A DNA stretch of 64,000 nucleotides from Paraburkholderia agricolaris (lineage in GTDB: Bacteria; Pseudomonadota; Gammaproteobacteria; Burkholderiales; Burkholderiaceae). The stretch lies in contig NZ_QPER01000002.1 of the NCBI RefSeq assembly GCF_009455635.1, positions 3,224,001 to 3,288,000 on the forward strand, in the 5' to 3' direction. The notes beneath the pieces are model-generated. The model was not told the origin of the DNA. It did no database searches and was given only the letters and a program-made list of their open reading frames with translations. Below, piece after piece: positions 26,455 to 35,285 of the stretch. The translations under genes and the position numbers were made by a program. Every line of letters begins with the position of its first letter. Position 1 is the stretch's first letter.

Positions 26455-27975
26455 CTATTTCAGCGGTATCGCAGCGGGACTAACAAGCGGCACGTCATGA
26501 GCAATCGCCCAGTCGCTGCGTCGCACATGGTGGATGATCAACGGAATGCCTGCGAACACAACGATGCCGAGCACGACCAACCCCGTGTAAAGCCATGGTG
26601 AGCCGACCGGCAACTGGTCCGGCGGGAAGAACGATACGACGAAACTGAACAGAACGCCGGCGAAGCCTACACCGGCCGTCAGCCACATGCCGGCTGATCC
26701 TCCGGGGACCGTGAAGGGACGTGGCAAAGCTGGTGCGGAGTAACGCAACCGGATCGCCGCCGCATACATCAACATGTAAGCGATCAGGTAAAGCGCGATC
26801 GTCATCGCAGAAATCAGGAAGAACGCGACCGAGACATCACGGATCACGAAGTAGAAGCAGGAAATGACGGTCACTATCAGACCTTGCGCCAGCAGAATAT
26901 GAGTCGGCATGCCTTTGTTATTCTTCGCCTGAAGGAGCGGCGGCAACTCGCCCTCATGCGCTGTCTCGAGCAGGCCGCGCGACGGGCTGCCGAGCCATGC
27001 CAGCACGCCGCTGATTGCACCGACGCCGACCAGCAGCGACAAGCCCGACACAGCCCAGTTCATGTGCCAGATGTCGGCAAGCACGGCGCCAAACGAGTCG
27101 AACACGCCGGATTGCAGCGAGATCTTCTGGTACGGCAGGATTGCCGCGATCGGCAATGCACCAAGTGCGAAGATCAGCACCGAAATCAGCGCCCCCAGTC
27201 CTATGGCCGCCGGATAACCGCGACTCGGGCTGCGCATGTCGATCACGTGAACCGCCTGCACCTCAACACCGGCAAACAGCAGCACGATGCCGGCAAGAAA
27301 CGAGATCGTTCCGAAACCGTGAATCGCGGGCCAGTAACGGGAATGACCATCCTGAGACAGTGCCGCATCGTTCAGGTGTTGCCAGCCGAGCGGGTGGCCG
27401 CTGCTGATCCAGTAGCCGAGCAGCCCCAGCAGCACCACGCCCGGTACGATGGTGCCGATCACGAAGGTCCAGTTGGCGATCTTTGCGAAGACTTCCACGC
27501 CTTGCAGCACGACCCACGTCGCGAGCCAGTACGCGACGATGCAGAAAATCCCCACGTAGACACCGTTCTTCGCCAGCTCCGGCCGCCCGATCGTGTACGC
27601 GAGCGCTGCCGCGCCGAATGTCAGCGCGACCGGAAACCAGACCACGTTCTGGATCCATTGCAGCCAGATTGCAAGAAAACCCCACCGTGTGCCGAACGCT
27701 TCCGCGACCCACGTATAGATCCCCCCGCGCCGGTCCGCAAAAGCGCCGCCCAGTTCAGCCGAAATCAGCGACGCCGGGATCAGATAAAAAACCACGGTAA
27801 ACGCGAGATAGACGAACATCGTCATCTCCTCCTTCGCCAGCAAAGGAAGTCCGCGCAGGCTGGTGACCACGGCTGCGGCTGTCATCAAACCAATCGACGT
27901 GACGCTCAGATACTTACCGCGCTTTGCGGTGTCTGCGGCCGGCAACGCGGCCGAGGTGGTAACGCTGTTATCCAT
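26455..27975 (-). CDS. gadC: Glutamate:GABA antiporter (APC superfamily)
   Basis: The 506-residue protein has about twelve membrane segments and starts its first segment with YLSVTSIGLMTAAAVVTSLRGLPLLAKEEMT, as in GadC/YjeM-type exchangers. Length matches GadC. It lies 27 bp downstream of the glutamate decarboxylase on the same strand, forming a gadBC unit that would import glutamate and export GABA, consuming a cytoplasmic proton per cycle. The C-terminal plug region is shorter and less basic than I would expect for E. coli GadC, so pH gating may differ (inference). Confidence 0.88.
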   Translation of the reverse strand: MDNSVTTSAALPAADTAKRGKYLSVTSIGLMTAAAVVTSLRGLPLLAKEEMTMFVYLAFTVVFYLIPASLISAELGGAFADRRGGIYTWVAEAFGTRWGFLAIWLQWIQNVVWFPVALTFGAAALAYTIGRPELAKNGVYVGIFCIVAYWLATWVVLQGVEVFAKIANWTFVIGTIVPGVVLLGLLGYWISSGHPLGWQHLNDAALSQDGHSRYWPAIHGFGTISFLAGIVLLFAGVEVQAVHVIDMRSPSRGYPAAIGLGALISVLIFALGALPIAAILPYQKISLQSGVFDSFGAVLADIWHMNWAVSGLSLLVGVGAISGVLAWLGSPSRGLLETAHEGELPPLLQAKNNKGMPTHILLAQGLIVTVISCFYFVIRDVSVAFFLISAMTIALYLIAYMLMYAAAIRLRYSAPALPRPFTVPGGSAGMWLTAGVGFAGVLFSFVVSFFPPDQLPVGSPWLYTGLVVLGIVVFAGIPLIIHHVRRSDWAIAHDVPLVSPAAIPLK

Positions 27976-28002
27976 TTCGTGCGCTCCTGTAACGAGGTGA
28001 CC

Positions 28003-29388
28003 TCAATCGTGATGGAACGTAGGGCCGGCGGTGGAATGCAGCACCGGATTCTTCGTCAGATGCTCGACCGCGTGCCCGATGTCCTTGAGCAACATCGCCG
28101 CCATATCGCGGGTCACGCCGCGCCGGATCAACACGCGCTGTACGACGGTGTCCTCGCGCCCCGCAGGCAACTTGTACGAGGCGATCTGCCAACCGCGCAT
28201 GCGTACCTGATCAGACAGATCGAACAGCGTAAAGCCCGCTGTTTCAGGATGCTTCAGCTTGTAGCAGACAGCCGGCAACGCGCCGCGCCCGTCGTAGATC
28301 ATCTCCAGCGCGTCGATCTTCGCGAGACCGTCGGCCAACGCTTGCGCGGTGTCGGCGCATTCCTGCTGGATATGTCGATAACCTTCACGGCCCAGGCGCA
28401 GCAACATGTAGTACTGCGCGATGATCTGTCCGGCCGGCCGCGAGAAATTCAGGGCAAACGTCGGCATGTCACCGCCCAGATAGTCAACGCGGAAGATCAG
28501 GTCGTCGGGCAAGTCCTGCGTGCTGCGCCAGACTACCCAGCCGACCCCGAGCGGCGCGAGCCCGTACTTATGACCCGACGCGTTGATCGATTTGACGCGG
28601 GGCACGCTGAAGTCCCATTCGAGATCGGGCTGGATGAACGGTGCGACGAAACCGCCGCTAGCGGCATCGACGTGAATCGGAATGTCGAGTCCAATATTGG
28701 TTTGCAGGGCGTCGAGCGCGGTCGCCAGCGCCTTCACCGGTTCATAAACGCAGGTGAACGTGATGCCAAGCGTGGCCACGACACCAATGGTATTCTCGTC
28801 GCAATACTGGGCCAGATCTTCCGGCCGCAGTCCGGTCGCGTCGCCGCTGAGCGGAACCTGCCGCATCTCGACGTCGAAGTACCGGGCGAATTTTTCCCAG
28901 CACACCTGCACCGGCCCGCAGACGAAGTTCGGCTTGTCGGCCGGTTTGCCTTGGGCTTCCTGGCGCTTCTTCCACTGCCACTTGAGCGCGAGACCACCGA
29001 GCATGCAGGCCTCGCTCGACCCCGTCGTTGAACAACCGGTGGTCTTCCAAGACTTCGGGGAATGCCACAGGTCGGCAAGCATATGCACGCAACGCATTTC
29101 GATCTCCGCAGTTTGCGGATACTCGTCCTTGTCGATCATGTTCTTGTCGATCGACAGATCCATCAGCCGGCGAACCTCGTCGTCGGCATAGGTGGTGCAA
29201 AACGTCGCGACGTTCTGTCGCGAGTTGCCGTCCATGAATAACTCGTCACGTACCAGATCGAATACCGCGCGGCGGTCGGACGAGGTCTCTGGAATCCGGT
29301 ACTTCGGCAGCGAAGAGCCGGAGATCGTCGCGGCGTATTCGTCTGCAACAGCATCGGGCGTAGCGGGAGGGGATTTTAGAAAGGTCAT
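28003..29388 (-). CDS. gadB: Glutamate decarboxylase
   Basis: ATG 29388 follows an AAGGAG site, giving 461 residues; a longer frame to 29439 is less likely. The PLP lysine lies in SINASGHKYGLAPLGVGW, and HVDAASGGFVAPF, GCSTTGSSEACMLGGLALKW and CVYEPVKALATALD are typical of GadA/GadB. The enzyme turns glutamate and a proton into GABA and CO2, the core of acid resistance. A GTACGG-TG-CCGTAC palindrome lies about 130 bp upstream. Confidence 0.95.
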   Translation of the reverse strand: MTFLKSPPATPDAVADEYAATISGSSLPKYRIPETSSDRRAVFDLVRDELFMDGNSRQNVATFCTTYADDEVRRLMDLSIDKNMIDKDEYPQTAEIEMRCVHMLADLWHSPKSWKTTGCSTTGSSEACMLGGLALKWQWKKRQEAQGKPADKPNFVCGPVQVCWEKFARYFDVEMRQVPLSGDATGLRPEDLAQYCDENTIGVVATLGITFTCVYEPVKALATALDALQTNIGLDIPIHVDAASGGFVAPFIQPDLEWDFSVPRVKSINASGHKYGLAPLGVGWVVWRSTQDLPDDLIFRVDYLGGDMPTFALNFSRPAGQIIAQYYMLLRLGREGYRHIQQECADTAQALADGLAKIDALEMIYDGRGALPAVCYKLKHPETAGFTLFDLSDQVRMRGWQIASYKLPAGREDTVVQRVLIRRGVTRDMAAMLLKDIGHAVEHLTKNPVLHSTAGPTFHHD

Positions 29389-29785
29389 GTCGTGACACTC
29401 CTTGCTTGAAATGAACGCGGAAGGTGCGAGAACGAGCACCCGAGCGAAGGGAAAGGGGATGTTGGGCAGACGGGGAAGCTTCCGTACTCACGGTGCGCGC
29501 ACGACGGATCGAAGTCGGTACGGTGCCGTACTGCATTGCGGCATTCCAGGTGATCCGTTCATTGCATTACACCGGCATTGAGCGCAAGGTAGTGCTATTC
29601 ACTGCGCTGTGCTACTCGACCGTATTCGACGCTGGGCGCCCCGCCACTTTCGACGATGCAATCGACCTTGCCATGCAGTTCGGCAAGGACATCGCGACGG
29701 CAAGGTTCAAGCTGTTGCGCTGTGAGTTCACACATCTCAATCCCGCGACGGCGGCCACCGTCCGAACGAACTCTTCGAGGTCGAT
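29389..29785. other. Divergent promoter region between gadB and usp
   Basis: This 397-bp gap has no supported gene. It contains a 14-bp palindrome at 29518-29531. A plus-strand open frame through 29424-29807 looks partly protein-like (RPATFDDAIDLAMQFGKDIA) but has no start with a ribosome site and no family match I can name. Confidence 0.5.
29518..29531. promoter_or_regulatory. Palindromic operator candidate GTACGG-TG-CCGTAC
   Basis: A perfect 6-2-6 inverted repeat centred 136 bp upstream of gadB and about 260 bp upstream of usp. The same 14-bp palindrome (read as its complement, GTACGGCACCGTAC) recurs at 31556-31569 upstream of the alcohol dehydrogenase. Confidence 0.5.
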
Positions 29786-30310
29786 ATGTACAAACACATT
29801 CTTGTAGCGATCGACGGCAGTGAAACGTCTGAACATGCGTTCGCCGCCGCTTTACAACTCGCTGGCGAGAGCGGCGCGCAATTGCAACCGATTTATGTCG
29901 TCGACAATCCGTTGATGGCGTACGACGCCTCCGGCTACGATCCAACGATCCTGCATGACGCGTTCGTGAAAGAAGGTCAGCGCTTGCTGGCGGACACCCT
30001 GGCGCGTATGAAACGCGAAAACGTGACCGGCACGCCGCGGATGGTGGACGTCGCGCCGATCGGCGAAGATATCTCAGAGCGCATCCGCATCACGGCCAAC
30101 GAATTCAATGCGGACCTTCTGGTGCTTGGCACGCACGGACGACGGGGCTTCAAACGGCTGTTTCTCGGCAGCGTCGCCGAGCGCGTGGTGCGCAGCGCCA
30201 ACTGTCCAGTGTTGCTGGTGCCGAGCCGCCAGATGCAAACCGCGCACGTAGAGCCGGCCCAAACGGATCATGCCGACGTTGCCGCTGCGATGCTGACAAT
30301 GCCGCGCTAA
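29786..30310 (+). CDS. Universal stress protein, UspA family
   Basis: The 174-residue protein has the Usp front [19 protein letters not shown] and the ATP-binding G-x2-G-x9-G-S motif in [20 protein letters not shown], so it is expected to bind ATP. A C-terminal tail of about 25 residues after CPVLLVPS is extra. A GAGG ribosome site lies just upstream. Usp proteins accumulate under starvation, hypoxia or acid stress; the gad and Crp-type neighbours fit that. Confidence 0.94.
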   Translation: MYKHILVAIDGSETSEHAFAAALQLAGESGAQLQPIYVVDNPLMAYDASGYDPTILHDAFVKEGQRLLADTLARMKRENVTGTPRMVDVAPIGEDISERIRITANEFNADLLVLGTHGRRGFKRLFLGSVAERVVRSANCPVLLVPSRQMQTAHVEPAQTDHADVAAAMLTMPR

Positions 30311-30340
30311 AGCAGCACCGGTAAGATCGTGGCGAAACGG

Positions 30341-31378
30341 CTACGCCGCGATGATCACTTTCAGCGCGTGCGTGTCTGCAGCATGCTCGAAGGTCTCGTA
30401 CGCATCGAGAATCTGATCGAATCTGAAGCGATGTGTGATCAGAAGCCCGGCGTCGAGATTGCGAGCGCGTAATGTGTCCAGCAGCATCGGTGTACTGACG
30501 GTATCCACAAGTCGCGTGGTGATGGTGATGTTACGGTCCCACAGGTGTTCGAGATGAAGATCCACTTTAACGCCATGTACGCCAATATTAGCAATCGTCC
30601 CACCAGGCGCGATGATCGCCTCGCACAACTCGAAGGTAGCCGGAATGCCGACTGCCTCTATTGCGGTGTCGACGCCGCGGTCGGCCGTGAGTTTCATCAG
30701 CGCCTCGACTGCCTTGCCGTCCCCGCTGTTGACCACGGCCGTGGCACCGAAGCGCTGCGCTGTCTCGAGTCGGCTGTTGTCGAGATCAACCATGATGATC
30801 TTGGCTGGAGAGTAAAACCTTGCTGTGAGCAGCGCAGCGAGCCCAATCGGCCCGCTGCCGACAATAGCCACGGTACTACCGGGCTGCACCTTGCCATTAA
30901 GCACACCGCACTCAAAGCCTGTCGGCAGGATATCGCTCAGCATCACCAGCGCCTCTTCGTCAGCATCGCCGGAAATCCGGTGGAGACTGGTATCCGCGTG
31001 CGGAATCCGCACGAACTCGGCCTGTGTACCGTCAATCTTGTTGCCAAGAATCCAGCCACCGCTGACGCAGTGGGAATACATAAGTTTGCGACAGTACAGG
31101 CACTTTCCGCATGCGCTGATGCATGAAATGAGGACCTGCTCACCCGGTTTGAACGCGGTGACACCTGCACCGACCTGATCGATCACGCCGGTGCCTTCGT
31201 GACCAAGCACGCGTCCCGGCTGGCAGGTCGGAACGTCACCTTTGAGAATGTGGAGATCCGTACCGCAAATTGTCGTCTTACTGATCTTGACGATCGCGTC
31301 GGTGGACGCCTCTATCTCCGGCTTGGTTCGTTCTTCAACGGCCTTCTTGCCAGGACCAAGATAAACGAGTGCTTTCAT
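30341..31378 (-). CDS. Zinc-dependent alcohol dehydrogenase
   Basis: ATG 31378 has GGAG upstream, giving 345 residues. The catalytic zinc region (TTICGTDLHI and GHEGTGVIDQVGAGV), four structural-zinc cysteines (CGKCLYCRKLMYSHC plus the preceding Cys) and the NAD site (AIVGSGPIGLAAL) are intact. It belongs to the medium-chain family, close to bacterial short-chain alcohol or formaldehyde dehydrogenases. Candidate palindromic operators lie 120-190 bp upstream. In stress islands of this type the enzyme probably removes reducing power by fermentation under low oxygen (inference). Confidence 0.92.
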   Translation of the reverse strand: MKALVYLGPGKKAVEERTKPEIEASTDAIVKISKTTICGTDLHILKGDVPTCQPGRVLGHEGTGVIDQVGAGVTAFKPGEQVLISCISACGKCLYCRKLMYSHCVSGGWILGNKIDGTQAEFVRIPHADTSLHRISGDADEEALVMLSDILPTGFECGVLNGKVQPGSTVAIVGSGPIGLAALLTARFYSPAKIIMVDLDNSRLETAQRFGATAVVNSGDGKAVEALMKLTADRGVDTAIEAVGIPATFELCEAIIAPGGTIANIGVHGVKVDLHLEHLWDRNITITTRLVDTVSTPMLLDTLRARNLDAGLLITHRFRFDQILDAYETFEHAADTHALKVIIAA

Positions 31379-31500
31379 TGTCGGTAACTCCGGTTGCATG
31401 GGGTCGGCCCGTACGCAGCGACGCGTCTATTTGGGCGCCTGATGTGATGCGCAACTGTCTTCATCTGAAGCCACTCTGCCGCGTCCTTTGAAAAAAGTCG

Positions 31501-31569
31501 GTACGGTGGCGAACCGCATGGCGGTGGCATGCTGGACCGAACGAGTACGGCACCAGTACGGCACCGTAC
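31501..31569. promoter_or_regulatory. Cluster of GTACGG-type operator sites upstream of the alcohol dehydrogenase
   Basis: A degenerate site (GTACGGTGGCGAAC, 31501-31514), a second degenerate site beginning GTACGGCACC at 31545, and a perfect one (GTACGGCACCGTAC, 31556-31569) lie here. The last two are 11 bp apart, one helical turn. The perfect site equals the palindrome upstream of gadB. Confidence 0.5.
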
Positions 31570-31672
31570 CGACATCGCGCCAGCTCGCGAGCAACGTGTT
31601 TCAGGCGACCAGGGCGGCGGGATTGCCGCCCTGGCTTGACCTCTTGCAGCACCTTCCAATCGCATCCCTCCA

Positions 31673-32155
31673 ATGAGCACTCCGCAACTCCTCTCCGTCC
31701 GCCCCCCGCTTATGCCGGGAAGCGGCGCGTTGCGGCCCGGAACGAAGGCGGTCGCCGAGACCGGCCTCGTGCACATCGCTCCCGGGTTGCTCGGCAAAAC
31801 ATCGCGGCTGCGCTCATTCATGTTCTGGATCATCGGACTAATGGGCTTTATCGCCGTCATTCTGGTGGTGCTTCACATCGGCTCGCTGCAAAAGATGACC
31901 GAACTGATCCGCTCGGCGCGGCCAGCCTGGATGCTGGCCGCGCTTGCAGTTCAGTCCGGTACGTATGTCAGCGCGGCGTTCGTCTGGCGCGCCGCCTTGC
32001 GCCAGGCCGGTCATCCACTCTCCCTGCGCACCCTGATTCCACTGGGCATAGCCAAGGTCTTTACCGATCAGGTGCTGCCGAGCGGCGGCATCAGCGGCAC
32101 GATACTGGTGGTGCATGGCCTGACCGGCCGGCTCGTACCCGCGGCCATTGCGATG
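31673..32155 (+). pseudogene. Truncated flippase-like (UPF0104/LPG synthase TM) gene
   Basis: The frame encodes an N-terminal part of a lysylphosphatidylglycerol-synthase-type membrane protein: segments at FMFWIIGLMGFIAVILVVLH, AWMLAALAVQSGTYVSAAF and the conserved LPSGGISGTILVVHGL. After about 32155 the sequence stops resembling the family although the frame stays open and runs on into the Crp-type gene. Full-length members have about 300 residues or more with six or more segments, so this is a remnant. No good ribosome site precedes the ATG. Confidence 0.65.
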
Positions 32156-32242
32156 AATTCACCCACGATCACGCCATCCTGCGTGGGTACTCAATCCAAC
32201 CGATGTTTCGCTACCTCAGTGCGGCGTCTGGTAGGGCTGCCC

Positions 32243-32248
32243 TATAAT
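32243..32248 (+). promoter_or_regulatory. Consensus -10 box TATAAT upstream of the first Crp-type gene
   Basis: TATAAT lies about 58 bp upstream of the ATG at 32306. No good -35 box is seen 16-18 bp further up, so activation by another factor may be needed. Confidence 0.4.
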
Positions 32249-32305
32249 GGGGTAAGGCTCGCCCGGATCGCCACCCGGATTGCACAGGCATGTCGAGGAG
32301 CGACG

Positions 32306-33025
32306 ATGTCGAAATCGCATCAACCCAACGAGAATCACCTGCTATCGGTCTTGCCGGAGGCAGAATGGAAACGTATCGAACCGCATCTAGTGCCGGTCGA
32401 TATGCCGCTGGGACAAGTGGTATACGAATCCGGCGACCGCCTCGATCACGTCTATTTCCCCACCAACGCCATCATTTCGCTGCTGTACGTCATGGAAGAT
32501 GGCGCATCCGCCGAGATTGCGATCGTCGGTAATGAAGGGCTCGTCGGCATTGCGCTTTTTATGGGTGGAGAAACCACGCCCAGCCGCGCCGTTGTGCAAA
32601 GCGCAGGCCACGCTTACCGGCTGGAGGCTCGCATTCTTAAGGAGGAGTTTCATCGCGCCGGCCCGGTGCAACGGCTGCTGCTTCGCTACACTCAGGCGCT
32701 GATTACCCAGATGGCGCAAACCGCGGTCTGCAACAGGCATCATTCGATCGATCAACAGTTGTGCCGCTGGCTGCTCCTGAGCATTGACAGATTACCGTCC
32801 CATCAGTTGAAGATGACTCAGGAACTGATCGCCAATATGCTGGGTGTGCGCCGCTCCGGTGTGACCGAAGCCGCCACAAAGCTCCAGGATGCAGGATTGA
32901 TCCGCTACAGCTATGGCCATATCGAGGTGCTGGATAGGACCGGCCTCGAGAAGCGCGTCTGCGAATGTTATGACGTTGTCAGACGTGAATTTGAACGGCT
33001 TTTGCCCGATCTGCGCGCAATCTAG
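32306..33025 (+). CDS. Crp/Fnr-family regulator, paralogue 1
   Basis: The start is ATG 32306; the open frame continues upstream but only through the flippase remnant. The 239-residue product has a cyclic-nucleotide-type beta-barrel (residues 12-125; MPLGQVVYESGDRLDHVYFP, ASAEIAIVGNEG), a long helix, and a Crp-type winged HTH (about 165-225; ELIANMLGVRRSGVTEAATK). It has no Fnr-type N-terminal cysteines, so an Fe-S oxygen sensor is unlikely. Two near-copies lie at 36081-36800 and 41254-41973. The ligand is unknown. Confidence 0.9.
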   Translation: MSKSHQPNENHLLSVLPEAEWKRIEPHLVPVDMPLGQVVYESGDRLDHVYFPTNAIISLLYVMEDGASAEIAIVGNEGLVGIALFMGGETTPSRAVVQSAGHAYRLEARILKEEFHRAGPVQRLLLRYTQALITQMAQTAVCNRHHSIDQQLCRWLLLSIDRLPSHQLKMTQELIANMLGVRRSGVTEAATKLQDAGLIRYSYGHIEVLDRTGLEKRVCECYDVVRREFERLLPDLRAI

Positions 33026-33036
33026 GGGGAAGGACA

Positions 33037-33074
33037 GACGGGTCACAGCCTTTCGTTAAGACCTATGACCCGTC
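33037..33074. terminator. Inverted repeat between convergent genes
   Basis: Arms GACGGGTCA (33037-33045) and TGACCCGTC (33066-33074) pair perfectly around a 20-nt loop, between the first Crp-type gene and the convergent PRC-barrel gene. It may end transcription from both sides; no T-run is present. Confidence 0.45.
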
Positions 33075-33100
33075 GAGGCCGAATACCCCGGCATCGGGGC

Positions 33101-33925
33101 TCATGGTGCGATCATTCGTTCACCCGGCAAAGCAGTCCTCTCTTTCGACCAATACCCCTCCCTGCCGTAAAACTCGTACAACGCCGTTTCGTAGTCCCGA
33201 TCGACTGGAATCGCATCGTCGTATGCCGGGCTTTGCTTGATCGCATCGCGCGTTAACGTCGTTGAAACGGTTGAGCCGAACCAGTCGATCAATTCGATCC
33301 ATTCTGTCGCCAGCAGGACTTCCTTGCCGCCGGGCCACCAGTTGCGCGTATCGACGGTCAGATAGCGTATGACCCAGGTTTCATCGTCGAAGATAAAACC
33401 GGAAACGTGACCGATGCTGCCGTCGATCGTTTCGATGTGGTACCCCTTCACCGCTTCGGTGCTTCGCAAATGGGTGTCCACCGGCGGCTCGTCGGCCTCG
33501 GGGTCCGGGTCGACAAGCGGAGAAACGCCCAATGGGAGTGCCGCCGTCGCAGCGGGTCCGTCGAATGCGGGATAGGCCCCCATTCCCCACACATTTGCTC
33601 CGCCCCAGTACGTCGGATAGCCGTAGTATCGCAGGTACTGGATCTCATGTTGACGCGACACAGGCTTATGCGCGTCGATATTCGGACTGTCCCTCACCTG
33701 TTGCCGCGTGAGTTTCACATGCACGGCGCTTGATCCAGGATCCGAGTGAGAAACGGCATACGGAGAAATCAGCACCTGCCGATCCCTGAGCCAGTCACCA
33801 GTTTCGACCACCAGATAGCGAACGCCCCACGCTTCGTCATCGAAGTAGACTTGCGTGACGGTTCCGACGTCACCGTCGTTCGCCTTGACGGTGGATCCCT
33901 GTAAAAACTCTATATTGCGCAACAT
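33101..33925 (-). CDS. PRC-barrel protein with two PRC domains
   Basis: ATG 33925 follows a GGAG site, giving 274 residues; a longer frame to 33964 is not favoured. Two PRC-barrel-like units are visible (about residues 1-75 with VGTVTQVYFDDEAWGVRYLV, and about 150-235 with IGHVSGFIFDDETWVIRYLT). A linker with GAYPAFDGPAATAALPLG lies between. PRC barrels occur in photosynthetic reaction centre H subunits and RNA-processing proteins; in soil bacteria they often appear in stress clusters with no known activity. Confidence 0.85.
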   Translation of the reverse strand: MLRNIEFLQGSTVKANDGDVGTVTQVYFDDEAWGVRYLVVETGDWLRDRQVLISPYAVSHSDPGSSAVHVKLTRQQVRDSPNIDAHKPVSRQHEIQYLRYYGYPTYWGGANVWGMGAYPAFDGPAATAALPLGVSPLVDPDPEADEPPVDTHLRSTEAVKGYHIETIDGSIGHVSGFIFDDETWVIRYLTVDTRNWWPGGKEVLLATEWIELIDWFGSTVSTTLTRDAIKQSPAYDDAIPVDRDYETALYEFYGREGYWSKERTALPGERMIAP

Positions 33926-33994
33926 GTTCGATACTCCGTTTCGGCTTCCCTGCGCCCGATTCACCGCGTTGTCTCTCAGCTGGAAAACGCGCGT

Positions 33995-34141
33995 TCAGTG
34001 AATGTGACTTCCGAAAAGCCCCAGCAATCCGATCACAATCAGATAGATCGCCACGATGTAGTTCAAAAGACGTGGCACGACAAGAATCAGGATGCCGGCA
34101 ATCAATGAGACTAGTGGACCTGCACTCGTGAGCATGTGCAT
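33995..34141 (-). CDS. DUF3096-like small membrane protein
   Basis: This 48-residue protein is encoded by a short frame (ATG 34141, stop 33995-33997) with a GAGGAG ribosome site. Its sequence contains SLIAGILILVVPRLLNYIVA followed by a second hydrophobic stretch (YLIVIGLLGLF), the layout of DUF3096 proteins. Two adjacent hydrophobic stretches suggest an inner-membrane hairpin. Function is unknown. It lies between the PRC-barrel gene and the SYLF lipoprotein gene, all on the minus strand. Confidence 0.75.
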   Translation of the reverse strand: MHMLTSAGPLVSLIAGILILVVPRLLNYIVAIYLIVIGLLGLFGSHIH

Positions 34142-34198
34142 GATTCTCTCCTCGCTCGCACGCAGCACACACCGAATGCGAGCCTCGATCCGCTCGCG

Positions 34199-34786
34199 TT
34201 ACAGGGTTTTGAGCCGGCTGACCTTCGTGCCGTCGAGCGTCACGCCTGCCATCAGCCCACTGTTGGTCAGCACGAACGCGTCCACCTGACCGGTTGCGGT
34301 ACCCGTATCGACATTGCCGTTCGCACCGATCTTCAGCAACGCCACCGACGCATCGCCGCCCGCCGACCAGCCTTCGCTGTTACGGAATTTCGCCAGCGAT
34401 TCCTCCGTCATGAACAGAAAGACGATCGCCTTCGACTGCGCGCCGGCTTGCCAGCCAATCGACCCCGTTGCCGTGCTGTAGTACCCGACGGTACGCCCGC
34501 CAACCCGCAACGAGCCCTCGCCATACTGGCCGCCGATAACGAAGCCCGCATCGATGACCGACGGGAATACCAGCACCCCACGGGCCTTCTGCACTAGTTC
34601 GCGCGATCCGTTTGCGGCGGTGTAGAGACGTCCCAAAGTCGAATCCACACCTGCGTCGATACTATGACGCTTGTTCATCTGTGCACCACTGGCGTCGGAC
34701 GGGCTTGTTGTGGTGCAAGCTGACAGCGCTAGCCCGATCGCGAGGATCGAACCGGGTGTCGTAAATAGAAAAGTTCTTCGCAGCAT
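34199..34786 (-). CDS. SYLF (YSC84-related) domain lipoprotein
   Basis: ATG 34786 with a GGAGG site gives 195 residues; the frame extends to 34843 but lacks a ribosome site there. The signal MLRRTFLFTTPGSILAIGLA leads to the lipobox LSAC, so the protein is lipid-anchored. The remainder matches the SYLF domain (GVLVFPSVIDAGFVIGGQYG, GYYSTATGSIGWQAGAQSK), as in the BPSL1445-type lipoproteins of Burkholderia. The role of the bacterial domain is not established; lipid binding is proposed for eukaryotic relatives. Confidence 0.9.
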   Translation of the reverse strand: MLRRTFLFTTPGSILAIGLALSACTTTSPSDASGAQMNKRHSIDAGVDSTLGRLYTAANGSRELVQKARGVLVFPSVIDAGFVIGGQYGEGSLRVGGRTVGYYSTATGSIGWQAGAQSKAIVFLFMTEESLAKFRNSEGWSAGGDASVALLKIGANGNVDTGTATGQVDAFVLTNSGLMAGVTLDGTKVSRLKTL

Positions 34787-34983
34787 TGTGGCCTCCACTT
34801 CCTCAGATAGCGACTCTGACACTACGCCCGATCGACTCTGCAAGCGGTACGTCAGCGTACAAACTGCCGGCTATCTATGGCGTGTGGACGCTAATTTTCG
34901 GCTTGTACGGTAACGTGCAGACATTGGCTCAAAGCCGACATACCTTACGGCAGAGGCATTGACCAGCCTCCTAAAGGAAAAAA

Positions 34984-35196
34984 ATGTCCATGCATGAGTT
35001 CGCCAAAGATCTCGCCCACCTTGAGTACGTTCTGCCGATGCTCGAACGGGGCAATCCGCTGTCACTATCGTACTGGCGGCAACGCATCACTTCCCTGGAA
35101 GCAAAGCAAGCCCTCCTGCCCGACGGAACCAGACGTGTAGCCCGCTTGCTTAGGTTCTTCAACGAGTTCGAGCGTGGTGCGGCGCTGACCCGGTAG
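34984..35196 (+). CDS. Small hypothetical protein
   Basis: A 70-residue protein (MSMHEFAKDLAHLEYVLP start) with an AAAGGA ribosome site a few bases upstream. It is predicted to be mostly helical, Arg/Lys and Leu rich, with no signal or membrane segment. I do not recognise a family. Divergent from the SYLF lipoprotein and followed by the exported PRC protein, it belongs to the stress island by position. Confidence 0.6.
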   Translation: MSMHEFAKDLAHLEYVLPMLERGNPLSLSYWRQRITSLEAKQALLPDGTRRVARLLRFFNEFERGAALTR

Positions 35197-35285
35197 CACC
35201 TCGCGTCATGTGCGGTTGCGTGAAGCGTCAGCGCTAGGAAGCAAGGCGCATGACCGCACCGCATCCTAAACAGAGTGAGGTCACC

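Noticed and set aside
26884..29031. 715-residue plus-strand open frame
   Set aside because: It is antisense to gadC and gadB, which are clearly real; composition is that of a reverse-strand shadow.
29424..29807. 127-residue plus-strand frame before usp
   Set aside because: Partly protein-like, but there is no ribosome site and no family, and it overlaps the usp start in another frame.
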